Assembly (NCBI GenBank): GCA_003667245.1
Contig: RCNN01000287.1
Coordinates: forward strand, 1-33,105
Length of the DNA stretch: 33,105 bases
Direction of reading: 5' to 3'
From: Heterostelium multicystogenum
Lineage: Eukaryota; Evosea; Eumycetozoa; Acytosteliales; Acytosteliaceae
Shown: positions 1 to 9,692 of the stretch, piece after piece
Layout: each line of letters starts with the position of its first letter
Position numbering within the stretch: position 1 is the stretch's first letter
The notes under the pieces: model-generated
What the model was told of the DNA's origin: nothing
What the model saw: the letters and a program-made list of their open reading frames with translations, nothing else
The model's database searches: none
Made by a program: the position numbers and the translations under genes

Positions 1-286
1 TTTGGCTTTGCGCTCCACCTCGCCCAAGGAGGAGGCAAGCACTCACAGACGCAAAGCATTTGAAAGGGTTTGGCGGTAAACGCGGTACTTGAGGTAGTGG
101 AGGATTTCGACAGCAACACTTATCGTGGTGTGTATCCGTCCGTTTCGACTCAGCTGTTTATGTCCTTCATTGCTTCCAGATAAAAGTCGACCGAAAAGGC
201 ATCGCTACAGCACAGCACGACAACAACTGATCAAACAGCGACTCAAGGCGGCGCAGGATCATGCACAAGCATCACAACGCGATTGA
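1..286 (+). pseudogene. RelE/HigB-type (phage Gp49-like) toxin, 5'-truncated and frameshifted
   Basis: Short pieces in all three forward frames resemble the central and C-terminal parts of the HigB/Gp49 family, mRNA-cleaving toxins of type II toxin-antitoxin systems. The similarity moves between frames several times within 280 bases. The first part of the gene lies outside the window. The last piece ends at a TGA at 284-286 and overlaps the ATG of the downstream antitoxin at 261, which is the usual toxin-first arrangement. As written no functional protein could be made. Whether the breaks are natural or sequencing errors cannot be decided here, but the same kind of breaks affects nearly every gene in the window. 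Identification rests on the remnants plus the neighbour. Confidence 0.55.
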
Positions 287-600
287 GATCGAAGAAAGCA
301 CCGGCAATGTCTATGAAGACATCGGGCAGCCCGACGCCAGTGAAATGCAGGTCAAGGCACAGCTGGCGACGAAGATTGGTGAGATTCTCAAGGCACGTAG
401 CCTCACTCAGGCACAAGCCTCCGTCATTCTCGGTTTTATCCCAACCCAAGGTGTCTGAAATGCTGCGTGGCAGGTTTCGGGGTATCAGTGAAGCCAAAAT
501 GCTTGAGTGTTTGTCGCGCCTGGGGCGCGATGTGCAAATCGTTATTACGGCTGCGCCAGCTTCACGTACTCAAGGACGTATTGAAGTGCTATTCGCCTGA
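261..600 (+). CDS. XRE-family (HigA-like) antitoxin, one frameshift
   Basis: A small helix-turn-helix DNA-binding protein of about 112 residues that would neutralise the upstream HigB-like toxin and repress the shared promoter. The N-terminal part (start at 261) carries the beginning of the HTH with the TQAQASVILG segment. The recognition-helix part, around PKVSEMLRGR, and the C-terminus lie in the next frame and end at 600. The break is near 430-445, in a TTTT-containing stretch, and fits one extra base. The ATG overlaps the end of the toxin remnant, indicating translational coupling. The domain is recognised by motif and context; the exact subfamily is inference. Confidence 0.75.
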
Positions 601-628
601 GTTGCCCTAGGTTCTGGCTCCCGCAAGT

Positions 629-1568
629 TCACGCCTGCAACTGCAACGCCCGACGGATCATTTGTGGCGGTTGGCCAAACGCTCGCAGGAAGGCTCGACG
701 CATGCGCTCCGGGTCACCGAAGCCCGTCTCCCGGGCGACAACGTCGATGGAGTGGCTGCCGGATTCGAGCATCAACCTCGCCGCTTCAATGCGCAGGTGT
801 TCTACCGCCTTGGCCGGCGATTGCCCGGTTTCGGCGCGGAACAGTCGGCTGAACTGACGCGGGCTGAGGTGTGCCGCTTGCGCCAGTTGTTCTACCGAGA
901 GGTCCTCGTGCAAGTGCCCTTTGGCCCACGCCCAGGGCGGTTTGTACGCGGTCGGACTTTGGGTCCAGTTCCAGCAACGCCGAGAACTGTGACTGGCCAC
1001 CGGCACGGCGATGGTAAACCACCAGTTTTTTCGCCACGTCGCGGGCCACTTCCACGCCCAAATCGTGCTCGACCAGGGCCAGGGCCAGGTCGATGCAGGC
1101 GGTCATCCCGGCAGAGGTCCAGAGCGGGCCATCGACGGTGAAGAATCCGGTCTTCCTCCAGCTTCACGTTGGGGTAGCGCTGGCGAAACGTCATGGCGTG
1201 GACCAGTGGGTGGTTGCCTTGCGCCCTTCCAACAGGCCGGGCCGCCGCCAGGTGGAACGACCCGGTGCAGGCCGACGTAACCGGCGCGACGCCGTCAATG
1301 ACGTTTGCAGGTACTCCACCATGCCGGGAGTGGGCTCAAGTAGTTCGTTGTCCCCCAGCACCAGGATCGTGTCGTAGACCTGCTGCCCGAACGCCAGGCT
1401 ATCAATGGCAAAGCCCATGGAGCTTTTTATCGGCCCGCCATGCTCCGACAACAAGTCCACGCGGTAGAACGGTCGCCCCACCACGAAGTTGGCAAATTCG
1501 AACACGCTGCTGGTGGACAGGCTGAGCACCTGGAAACCGGGAAAAAGCAGGATACCGACGGACACCAT
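629..1568 (-). CDS. GlxA-family transcriptional regulator (DJ-1/PfpI domain plus AraC HTH), multiple frameshifts
   Basis: About 315 residues in the GlxA layout. An N-terminal DJ-1/PfpI amidase-like domain begins with VGILLFPGFQVLSLS; the ACTGS elbow with the family cysteine is readable only in a neighbouring frame near 1285. A C-terminal AraC-type double HTH follows (VEQLAQAAHLSPRQFSRLFR, then DVVARETGFGDPERMRRAFL). The start is taken as the ATG at 1568, preceded by a GAGG ribosome site; a TTG lies six bases upstream. Breaks fall near 1300, 1235, 1195, 1135 and 930-900. It is divergent from the SDR gene at 1685 and probably regulates it. Such regulators often sense small metabolites; the ligand here is unknown. 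Confidence 0.85.
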
Positions 1569-1684
1569 GGCCAAACCTCATGTCTCTAAAGGAGGGATAT
1601 ACGACATTGCAGCCACCACATTACACCCATAATCTTGGTTCCAACAAGGCCGACCCCCTCCCCGGCCCATTTGGAGCAACTGCC

Positions 1685-2479
1685 ATGTCGCAACACAAAG
1701 GTTATGCCCTGATTACCGGTGCCTCGTCAGGAATTGGTGCGGTGTATGCCGACCGCCTGGCCCGTGCCGGCTACGATCTGATTCTGGTGGCCCGCAACCA
1801 GCAACGTCTGGAGCAGTTGGCAACACGCTTGAAAGCCAATACCCAGCGTGACGTGCAGGTGATAGCGGCCGATCTCAATCTGCCAGCCGACTTGGCGCGA
1901 ATCGCCCGGATCGCGCACGAAGACAGCCGTATCAGCCTGCTGGTGAATAACGCCGGTGTGGGCGCCACGGCTTCGCTGCTGGAGTCGGATGCCGACAAAA
2001 TGGACGCGATGATTCTGCTGAACGTACTGGCGCTGACCCGCCTGGCCAAAGCCGCGGCAACCAACTTTGTCGCCCAGGGCCGTGGCACGATTATCAATAT
2101 CGGCTCGATTGTCGCTCTCGCTCCCAAAGTGCTGAACGGCGTGTATGGCGGTACCAAAGCGTTCGTGCAGGCGTTCAGCGAATCGCTGCAGCATGAGCTG
2201 AGTGACAAGGGCGTAGTGGTCCAGGTGGTGCTGCCAGGCGCTACCGCCACGGAGTTCTGGGACATCGCCGGCCTGCCTGTGAACAACCTGCCGGAAGCCA
2301 TGGTGATGACCACCGAAAACCTGGTGGACGCCGCCCTGGCAGGCCTTGCCCAGGGCGAAGCCGTGACGATTCCGTCCCTGCCGGACAGCGCCGATTGGGA
2401 CACCTACGAAAGCGCACGCCTCGCCCTGGGCCCGAACCTGTCGCACCGTGAACCCGCCGCTCGTTATGGGTTGAAGTAA
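1685..2479 (+). CDS. SDR-family NAD(P)-dependent oxidoreductase
   Basis: One of the few uninterrupted genes in the window: 264 residues, the normal length for a classical short-chain dehydrogenase. The Rossmann glycine motif TGASSGIG is near residues 9-16, followed by the NNAGVG motif, the catalytic serine in NIGSIVAL and the YGGTK active-site pair. The frame is open upstream to 1580. The ATG at 1685 is preferred because it has GGAG about nine bases before it and places the Rossmann strand at the N-terminus as usual. It is divergent from the GlxA-type regulator. The substrate cannot be read from the sequence. It converges on the amidase gene with a six-base gap and no visible terminator. Confidence 0.93.
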   Translation: MSQHKGYALITGASSGIGAVYADRLARAGYDLILVARNQQRLEQLATRLKANTQRDVQVIAADLNLPADLARIARIAHEDSRISLLVNNAGVGATASLLESDADKMDAMILLNVLALTRLAKAAATNFVAQGRGTIINIGSIVALAPKVLNGVYGGTKAFVQAFSESLQHELSDKGVVVQVVLPGATATEFWDIAGLPVNNLPEAMVMTTENLVDAALAGLAQGEAVTIPSLPDSADWDTYESARLALGPNLSHREPAARYGLK

Positions 2480-2485
2480 TCCGGA

Positions 2486-3973
2486 CTAGCGCAGGCCGGG
2501 TGTAAACGCAGGCTTCCTGATTGCATGGGAGGCCTGCTCATACCCGTAGGCGACCGACAGCAACGTGGCTTCGCTCAAATTTGCCCCATAAAAGTGAACG
2601 GCCGTTGGCATCCCTTCGTCGTCCATTCCCGATGGCATGGAGATACCGGGATAACCGGCCACTGCCGAGTAGTAGTAACTGTACGAGTGAAAATTGGACA
2701 CTATTGCGTCAAGCTTATGCTCGGCCAGCGGCTTATCGATGGTGCTTTTGAAAATCGGGCCGATGGCAGTCCATAACTCATTGCGCGCCTCATCACTGAT
2801 ATCCATCCCGTTGATCATGGTGAGCATCTGTTGATCCGGCACACCCGGACCGCTGTTGCGCTCGTTGAATTCAATCAGCTCAGCCAGCGACTTCACCGGC
2901 AAGCCTGCCCGTCCGGCCAGGTAGGCTTCAAGCTGGTGTTTAACGTCCGATAACAACGCGTCGTTATATTGTTCATGGGTTTCGTACGGGACGCCCTCAC
3001 CCAGTTGACCCACGGGTACCAATGTCGCGCCCTTGCCCCGCAGCAACGTAATGGCATCCTCGAAGTGCTGCCTGTCGGCTATTTTCGCCGGGTCGTTGGC
3101 ATCTTCTGCTGATAACTCAGGCAACGGCGTATAGCCGATGCGCTTGCCCACCAAGGCGTCAGGCTTGATTCCCTGGGTGTAGCGGTTGGTATCCGTCATC
3201 GCATCCAGTGCTTGCGCCGCATCACGCACGTTACGGGTGAAGGTGCCCACCGTGTCCTGGCGGGAACTGGTCATCACCCCTTCAGTGCTCACTAACCCTT
3301 CGGTCGGTTTTGAAACCAATAACACCGTTGTAAGCCGCCGGCGTAATGATTGAACCATTGGTTTCGACCCCCAATGCCAAGGGCACAATCCCTTGAGCAA
3401 CGGCTACCGCAGAGCCCGTACTCGAGCCCGCCGCCTGGCCATCCAGCCGATGCGGGTTGAGGGTCAAGCCGCCCCTGGAGCTCCAGCCATCAACCGGCGC
3501 CTCAGAGCGAAAATTGGACAATTCCGCTCATGTTGGTTTTTCCAATAATCACAACGCCAGCCTTCAGCAGGTTGTCCACCACCTTGGCGTTCCTTGAAGC
3601 GGGCCTGCCCACCAGCGCCATGGAGCCCACCGCTGGTCTGCATCTTGTCGCCGGTTTCGAACACATCCTTGAGCGCTATCGGAACGCCATGCAAAGGCCC
3701 GCGCACTTTGCCTTCGGCCCGTTCCAGATCCAGCGCACGGGCTTTCAAACGAGCGTCAGGATTGATTTCAATGAACGCATTGCCGCCCTGCAAGCCCTTG
3801 TCCATGTTGGCGATCAGCTTCAGCGAATCCCTCACCACCGAATCGGAACTGGCCCCATTGGGCCGGGTCATGGCCGCTGCCAAATCGTCGGCACTCCTGT
3901 AGGCCTGTGGCGGGTTCACCACTGCATCGAAAAGCCCCGCTGCCCATCCCGCGCCCAAACCTGGTCCGATCAT
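2486..3973 (-). CDS. Amidase signature family hydrolase, frameshifted
   Basis: A roughly 500-residue amidase of the Ser-cisSer-Lys type, hydrolysing a carboxamide to acid and ammonia. The N-terminal piece carries the catalytic lysine in [13 protein letters not shown]. The serine-rich signature [15 protein letters not shown] and the nucleophile region [18 protein letters not shown] lie in the middle piece (3282-3521). The long C-terminal piece (2486 to about 3300) is uninterrupted and ends in [18 protein letters not shown]. Breaks are near 3640-3600, 3520 and 3310. The ATG at 3973 is supported by a GGGAG ribosome site. Close relatives include GatA-like and peptide amidases; the specific substrate is not inferable. 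A second, decayed amidase lies directly upstream on the same strand. Confidence 0.88.
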
Positions 3974-4106
3974 AAATACTCCCGCCTGCCTGAATGTTGG
4001 GAATACCGTTCGATATCCCTGCCTCAGTCTAAGAAGCGAAATACTCGATGACTCGGGGGCAACTCTTACCCGCGGCGTACGATCACTCTCCCCATGGCGT
4101 AGGCCC

Positions 4107-4871
4107 TTAAAGCCGCCCTAGAACCTGCTGACAACCTCGCACCAACGCCGCCAGACGATCTCTGGACCAGTGCGCACCATAGAACCAGACGACCCTCGAC
4201 ACCCCGTCGACGTCGGTGCCCGCGGCACACGCTGAAGCGTGGGTTATCGGCAGTCGCTGCTTTGTGAAAAGCAACACCTTGCGCATCCGCCACCACCCCA
4301 TCCAGGCGGTTTTCCGTGACCCGGTCGTTAATCTCATTGCCGGGGTCCAGGGTGAAGTGACGTGTGTCATCGGTCACCCGCGCCGTCACAGGCACCAATT
4401 GCGCACCGGCTGCACGCAGTACGTCCAGTACCCGGGCAAAGTGCGGGCTGTGTTTGGCGGGTTTGCGCACATCACCGGTAACGTACTCGCTGGCAAAACC
4501 TATACGGCTGCCAGCCAAGGGCGGTGTGTTGATCAGATGACCCGGATCAGCGACGGGTGGAATCTCCACCATCACCCGCCCCTCAGGGTCGACACCGCTG
4601 AGGGCAATCAGTGATAACGCGGGATCGCGCACGCTGTGCATCATGGGGCCAGGGAGGTCGAGCCTGGGGCCGTAACCGCCCGTGGAGCCGAACTCCAGGC
4701 CGCCCTGGTGAGTGGCCGAATTGACGATCGTACCGGCCGCATGACTGCCAAACACGACGCCCTGGCTGGCAGCGGGGCGCAAGGCTGGGGAGTACAACTG
4801 TCCCCCGATCCTGAAGGCTTGAACAGGCAGCGCACGCCCGGCCCCGTGACCTTCCTACTCTTATCGTCCAT
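4107..4871 (-). pseudogene. Remnant of a second amidase-family gene, N-terminus missing
   Basis: Frames on the minus strand show pieces of an amidase: GTIVNSATHQG and STGGYGPRLDLPGPMMHSVR followed by LSLIALSGVDPEGR, matching the family's segment after the catalytic serines. Further on are a central part (RIGFASEYVTGDVRKP) and an ending in DGVSRVVWFYGAHWSRDRL. The part that should carry the catalytic lysine and the first serine is absent: upstream of about 4870 comes a short intergenic stretch and then another gene. Several frame changes add to the truncation. Unlike the split genes elsewhere this cannot be rescued by indel correction alone, so pseudogene is the better call. It probably derives from a tandem amidase pair. 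Confidence 0.65.
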
Positions 4872-4878
4872 ACACTCC

Positions 4879-4907
4879 CACGCCCCGAAATAAAGTTTCG
4901 AGGCGTG
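4879..4907. repeat. Inverted repeat, 12-base arms
   Basis: CACGCCCCGAAA and TTTCGAGGCGTG form arms that pair at 11 of 12 positions around a five-base TAAAG loop. No T-run follows on either strand, so it is not a clear Rho-independent terminator. It lies between the hydrolase gene and the amidase remnant and could be a transcript-end hairpin or an operator. Confidence 0.5.
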
Positions 4908-4994
4908 ATTGCATCCCTTCAGCGAGGTGGATGTCTGTCGGAAATGGCTGGTTTTGGCTCGTTCAAAATCCCTGAGCGCGCGATCAGACGGTGA

Positions 4995-6054
4995 TTATCC
5001 GCTGACGTGCGCTTCACTGCCCTGATGCTCGACTTCCAGCCACCAGGCCTGCCCGCGCTCCGGCTGGTTGAGCATGAACGCCTGCCCCATCGCCGGTGTG
5101 GTGATCGACACGTTACGCTCCCATGCCAGCGCCATGATGCGGTCGAAGGGTTCGTGCCATGCATGAAACGCCAGGTCGAACGTGCCGTTATGGATCGGCA
5201 GCAGCCAGCGGCCCTTCAAGTCGATGTGCGCCTGCAGGGTTTCTTCCGGTTGCATGTGCACGTGGGGCCAGTCGACGTTGTAGGCACCCGTCTCCATCAG
5301 GGTCAGGTCAAACGGGCCGTACTGCTCGCCGATACGCTTGAAGCCCTCGAAATAGCCGGTATCGCCGCTGAAGAAAATTCGCCGTGAGCCGTCGATCATC
5401 ACCCACGAACACCACAGCGTCTGGTTGCCATCGAACAGGCCGCGCCCGGAAAAGTGCTGGGCCGGCGTGGACACAAAACGAATCCCGTCCACTTCAGTGC
5501 CCTGCCACCAATCCAGCTGCCGCACCTTGCTGGCATCCACGCCCCACTTGACCAGGGTATCGCCCACACCCAGCGGCGCGAGGAAATAGCGGGTCTTGTC
5601 CGCCAGTTGCACCACCGCCTTGTGGTCCAGATGGTCGTAGTGGTTGTGGGAAAGAATCACCGCCTCGATCGGCGGCAGGTCCTCAAGGCTGATCGGCGGC
5701 TGATGGAAACGCTTGGGGCCCGCCCAACTGAACGGCGAAGCACGCTCGGCGAACACCGGGTCGGTCAGCCAGAACTTGCCGCGCATTTTCAGCAGCACGG
5801 TGGAATGGCCGAGGCGGAAAACGCTATGGTCCGGGGCGGCAAACAGTTGCTCGCGAGTCAGCGGCTGCACCGGGATCTCACCCACCGGGCGCGTGCTGCG
5901 GGGCTTCTGGAAGAGCATCTTCCACATGATGCCCAGGGTCTTGCCCAAGCCGCCATGCTGGATGGGCCTTCTGATTGGTGAAGTGACCTTGATGCTGTTC
6001 GGAAGACTTGGGCGCTGTAGAAGAACTGTCGAGACGGGTTGAGATCGTGGCCAT
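4995..6054 (-). CDS. MBL-fold metallo-hydrolase (UlaG/NAPE-PLD-like), N-terminal frameshift
   Basis: The core of 317 residues (4995-5948) is uninterrupted. It shows the metallo-beta-lactamase fold: LGHSTVLLKMRGKFWLTDP at the start, the metal-binding SHNHYDHLD, the histidine in TPAQHFSGRG, FFSGDTGYF with the bridging aspartate, and a late histidine in LPIHNGTFDLAFHAW. This pattern fits the lipid or lactone hydrolase branch near NAPE-PLD and UlaG, not antibiotic-cleaving beta-lactamases. About 35 further residues lie in another frame from an ATG at 6054 with AGGAG upstream; the break is near 5945-5955. The gene is divergent from a TetR regulator with an inverted repeat in the gap, suggesting local repression. 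The substrate is unknown. Confidence 0.88.
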
Positions 6055-6088
6055 TACCGAGGAACTCCTGCAGACTGCTCTAAAAAAT

Positions 6089-6104
6089 TACACTGCACAG
6101 TGTA
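6089..6104. promoter_or_regulatory. Candidate TetR operator
   Basis: The inverted repeat TACACTG-CA-CAGTGTA has perfect seven-base arms with a two-base spacer. It lies in the 125-base gap between the divergent hydrolase and TetR genes, 35 bases from the hydrolase start. The second arm's GTGTA recurs in CGAGTGTAAGTTT near 6145-6156. Size, symmetry and position fit a TetR-dimer binding site; binding itself is inference. Confidence 0.6.
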
Positions 6105-6179
6105 GTTTCTAGATTGCAACAAAACCGGGAGCAAGTAAACTACCGAGTGTAAGTTTCCCTTCAGAGCCGAACTCCCACC

Positions 6180-6802
6180 ATGACTGTACCCCTGCGCCTC
6201 ACCGACCGTAAACGCGAAGCCATCGTGGCAGCCGCCATTGCCGAGTTTCGTGACAACGGGTTCGAGGTCACCAGCATGGACAAGATTGCCGCCACGGCGG
6301 GGGTTTCCAAGCGCACGGTGTACAACCACTTCCCGAGCAAGGAAAGAGCTGTTCGCCGAGATCCTGCATCAACTGTGGGCCAGCAGTGTTGCGCAACTGG
6401 ACGTCAGCTACGCCAGCGACCGCCCGCTGCGGGAGCAACTGCGCGGGTTGCTGCAGGCCAAGATGACGAATGATGTCGGACGCCAACTTCCTCGACCTGG
6501 CCCGGGTCGCGATTGCCGCCACCATCCACTCGCCGGAACGTGCCCAGGACATGGTCAACCGCCTGAGCAAGCGTGAAGAAGGCTTCACCCAATGGGTGCG
6601 CGCCGCCCAGGAAGACGGCCGGCTGAGCTGCACCGACCCATGCTTCGCCGCCCACCAGGTGCAAAGCCTGCTCAAGGCCTTTGCCTTCTGGCCACAGATC
6701 ACCCTCGGCCAGCCGACCCTGGACGCCGACGCCCAAGCGAACGTCATCGAGTCGGCCATCGACCTGTTCCTCGCAGGCTATGAGGTCGTGCCGCAGCACT
6801 GA
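6180..6802 (+). CDS. TetR/AcrR-family transcriptional regulator, frameshifted
   Basis: About 205 residues. The N-terminal HTH is clear: AIVAAAIAEFRDNGFEVTSM, then IAATAGVSKRTVYNHFPSKE with the TVYNHF recognition helix. The ligand-binding part continues in a second frame (LFAEILHQLWASS) and a third (NFLDLARVAIAATIHSPERA to the end). Breaks are near 6345, at an AAGAG stretch, and near 6465. The ATG at 6180 places the HTH at the usual distance from the N-terminus. Divergent to the MBL-fold hydrolase, so a repressor of that gene and of itself is likely; the inducer is unknown. Confidence 0.88.
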
Positions 6803-6991
6803 CCTGTTGCAGGAACGACATCCAAGGTCGTTTTTATCTGATTCGCCGCGTGTCCTTTGCAAATGGCCTGGAAGGACACTGATTATTCCCACGCGAATAA
6901 CTGACAATATTCACACGTATTATCCGACCAGTGGTTTTCCCGATCACGTGTGCCGTCGTACCTGCAAAAAAAAGAATCGACCCAGGAATCT

Positions 6992-8105
6992 ATGGAAAAC
7001 CAACGAGGCAAAGGGCTGTCATTTGCCAGACGTATCTACAGGCCAAGGATCATCGGCCTGGGCATCGGCTGCATCAGCGTCATCGCCGCGCTCTACCCAC
7101 TGCAAATGCCAGGCTGGGTCTGGGCGTTGCTGCTGTTCAATGGTTTTGGCTGGGCGCACCTGGCCTATCAACTTTCGACCCGCTCCGATTTCCCCTACAA
7201 GGCGGAACGGCGAAACCTGCTCTACGACTCGCTGCTCGGCGGGTTCTGGGCGGCGACTACACAGTTCACGCCACTGACGGCCGTGACCATCCTGTCGATG
7301 ATGACCATGAACAACGTCGCCGCCGGCGGGCAAACGCCTGTTCCTCCACGGCATCGTGGCGCAACTGGCAGGTATCGGCGTGTCCTGGCTGCTGTTTGGC
7401 ATCCACTTCAATCCCGACGTCAGCCTGGTCCAGGTCTACGCCTGCCTGCCGATGCTGACCCTGTATCCCATGGCACTGGGCATGGTCTGCTACCGCCTGG
7501 CGATCAAATTGTCGGAACACAAACGCGCCCTGAGCGCCTTGAGCCGCACCGACAGCCTCACCGGCCTGCTCAACCACGGTTCGTGGAAAGACCTGCTGCA
7601 CCTGAAGTTTCACAAGTGCCAGCAACAACATGGGAACGCCACCATCGCGCTGATCGATATTGACCATTTCAAGCAGATCAACGACAGCTATGGGCACATC
7701 ATCGGTGACCAGGTTCTGCGCCAACTAAGCCTGGAACTTCGACGCAACCTGCGGGCAAACGACCTGGCCGGGCGATACGGCGGCGACGAGTTCTGTGTGA
7801 TTCTTCCGGACATGCCCATGGAACAGGCCGCGCAAGTCATGGAACGCATTGCGCGAGGTGTTCAGCAATTACCGCACCCGGAAATCCCCGAGCTGCGGGT
7901 CAGCCTGAGCATTGGCCTGGCGTCTTTCCAGAGCACCTTCACCGACGCGGCCATGTGGCTCAACGCAGCGGACCGCGCGCTGTACGCGGCCAAGGACACC
8001 GGCCGTAACCGGAGTCAATATCAGCGACTACGTGGTCGCCCATTCCGCCTGAATCCCGCCCTCTGCATCTCGTCTGAATTAAACGCGCCCGTCGCCGACC
8101 GATAG
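6992..8105 (+). CDS. Diguanylate cyclase, MASE2 membrane domain plus GGDEF, one frameshift
   Basis: A membrane protein of about 370 residues making cyclic di-GMP from two GTP. The N-terminal half is a MASE2-type sensor region with several hydrophobic segments (IIGLGIGCISVIAALYPL, VWALLLFNGFGWAHLAY and others). The C-terminal half (from about 7540) is a GGDEF domain: DSLTGLLNHGSW, IDIDHFKQINDSYGHIIGD and the catalytic GRYGGDEF. The product-inhibition I-site RxxD (RAND) lies five residues before GGDEF, so feedback control by c-di-GMP is expected. One break near 7330 separates the membrane part from the rest. The ATG at 6992 has AGGA upstream. It is followed on the same strand by a BdlA-like gene. 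Confidence 0.92.
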
Positions 8106-8290
8106 CATAATGCCGCCATTGGTCGACTGGAATAGAACTTCTTGCCGGCCATACGACTCAGAACCCGCTGTTCCACCCCGCTGCAGCACAAGGAAGCTGG
8201 CAATGAGCACGTTTGCCGTATGGCCAGGCCTTACGGTGGCAGGCGCCCCCATGGATACCCCTGACGCTTGCTTCCCCCGAGCACACGACC

Positions 8291-9612
8291 ATGCTATTCA
8301 ACGCCCATAAAAAAAACCATCAGTACCCTGCAAGCCACCCTTGCCCAGCAAGCCAGCCTTCTCGACGCCATCGACCGCTCCATGGCGGTGATTGAATTTG
8401 ATCTGCAAGGCACGGTCCTGCGGGCCAACGAGAATTTCCTCAAGGTCATGGGCTACACCGCCGACCAAGTCGTGGGCCAGTCCCACCGCCTGTTCTGCAC
8501 CCCGGCCTTTGCCCGCAGCGCCGAGTACGGCCAACTGTGGACGCAACTGCGCAACGGCCAATTCCAGTCCGGCACCTTTTGAGCGCGTGACCAGCAACGG
8601 CCAGCCGATCTGGCTGGAGGCCAGCTACAACCCGGTGCGCGACGAGTCCGGCAGCGTGGTGAAAGTGGTGAAGTACGCCATGGACGTCACCCCGAAAATG
8701 CAGGCCGAGAGTGAAGCCAACGCCAAGTTGCAGGCCATCGACCGCGCCATGGCGGTGATCGAGTTCAATCTCGACGGCACCATCATCAGCGCCAACCAGA
8801 ATTTCCTGCAGCGCATGGGCTACAACCTGGCGCAGGTGCAGGGCAAGCATCACCGCATGTTCTGCACACCGGAGCTGGCCAACAGCAGCGCCTACAGCGA
8901 TTTCTGGCGACGGCTGAACCAGGGTGAGCTGTTCAACGGCCAATTCGAACGCATCGACAAAAACGGCCAGGTGGTGTGGCTGGAAGCCAACTACAACCCG
9001 GTGTACGACGCCAGCGGGCGCCTGTGCAAGGTGGTGAAATACGCCTCCGACGTCACGGCCATGGTGGAGAAACACGCGGCCGACGCGCAAAGCGCCACCC
9101 AGGCTTATCACATCTCGCTGCAAACCCGGGACATCGCCGAAAAAGGCGCCGAGGTGATCCAGCAGACCGCCACCGGCATGCGTGAGATTGCCGCCAATAT
9201 CGACGGTTCTTCCGCGCTGATCGCCAAGCTGGGCGAGCGTTCGCAGCAGATCACCGCCATCGTCAACACCATTCGCGGGATTGCCGACCAGACCAACCTG
9301 CTGGCATTAAACGCTGCCATCGAAGCCGCACGCGCCGGCGAACAAGGGCGTGGCTTTGCGGTGGTGGCCGATGAAGTGCGGCAATTGGCGGCGCGCACCA
9401 GCGGTTCAACCGCAGAGATTTCGTCGATGATCGAGATGATCCAGACCGAAACCCGCCAGGCCATCGACAGCATGGACGGTACCCGCGACCGCGCCGCCCA
9501 GGGCGTGGACCTGGCCAACCAGGCCGGCACGGTGATCCTGCAGATTCGCGAAGGCGCCAGCGAGGCGGTGCAGGCTGTGAGTGCGTTTGCCAATGAACGG
9601 GGCAACAGGTAA
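8291..9612 (+). CDS. bdlA: BdlA-like biofilm dispersal protein (PAS-PAS-MCP)
   Basis: About 437 residues without transmembrane segments. Two consecutive PAS domains share near-repeated openings ([19 protein letters not shown] and [19 protein letters not shown]) and endings (WLEASYNPV and WLEANYNPV). A short methyl-accepting signalling domain with the hairpin [20 protein letters not shown] follows. This architecture and length match P. aeruginosa BdlA, a cytoplasmic chemotaxis-like protein needed for biofilm dispersal and linked to c-di-GMP. The start ATG at 8291 leads into a run of A (about 8309) where one indel shifts the frame. A second break near 8578, in CCTTTTGAG, fits one extra T. The neighbour upstream makes c-di-GMP, a suggestive pairing. 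Confidence 0.85.
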
Positions 9613-9692
9613 GCGACAGGCTTCTTCATGTGCCAGCCGGAGGGCTCGGTCTATAGTGGTGGCTTGTCTTACGCCACGGATTCGAGCCCGCC

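Noticed and set aside
1727..2446. Long open frame of 239 codons on the minus strand inside the first SDR gene
   Set aside because: It lies opposite a complete dehydrogenase with all family motifs; long antisense frames are expected in GC-rich Pseudomonas genes.
4995..5948. Beta-lactam resistance enzyme
   Set aside because: The motif layout and N-terminus fit the UlaG/NAPE-PLD-like branch of the fold, with no sign of a secretion signal.
8203..8310. Short open frame of 35 codons with an upstream AAGGAA before the BdlA-like gene
   Set aside because: It overlaps the bdlA start, has no recognisable motif, and its only support is a weak ribosome-site match.
6992..9612. Programmed frameshifting at A-runs in the cyclase and BdlA-like genes
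   Set aside because: Breaks of the same kind occur in nearly every gene without a shared slippery site or structure, so a common technical cause is more likely.
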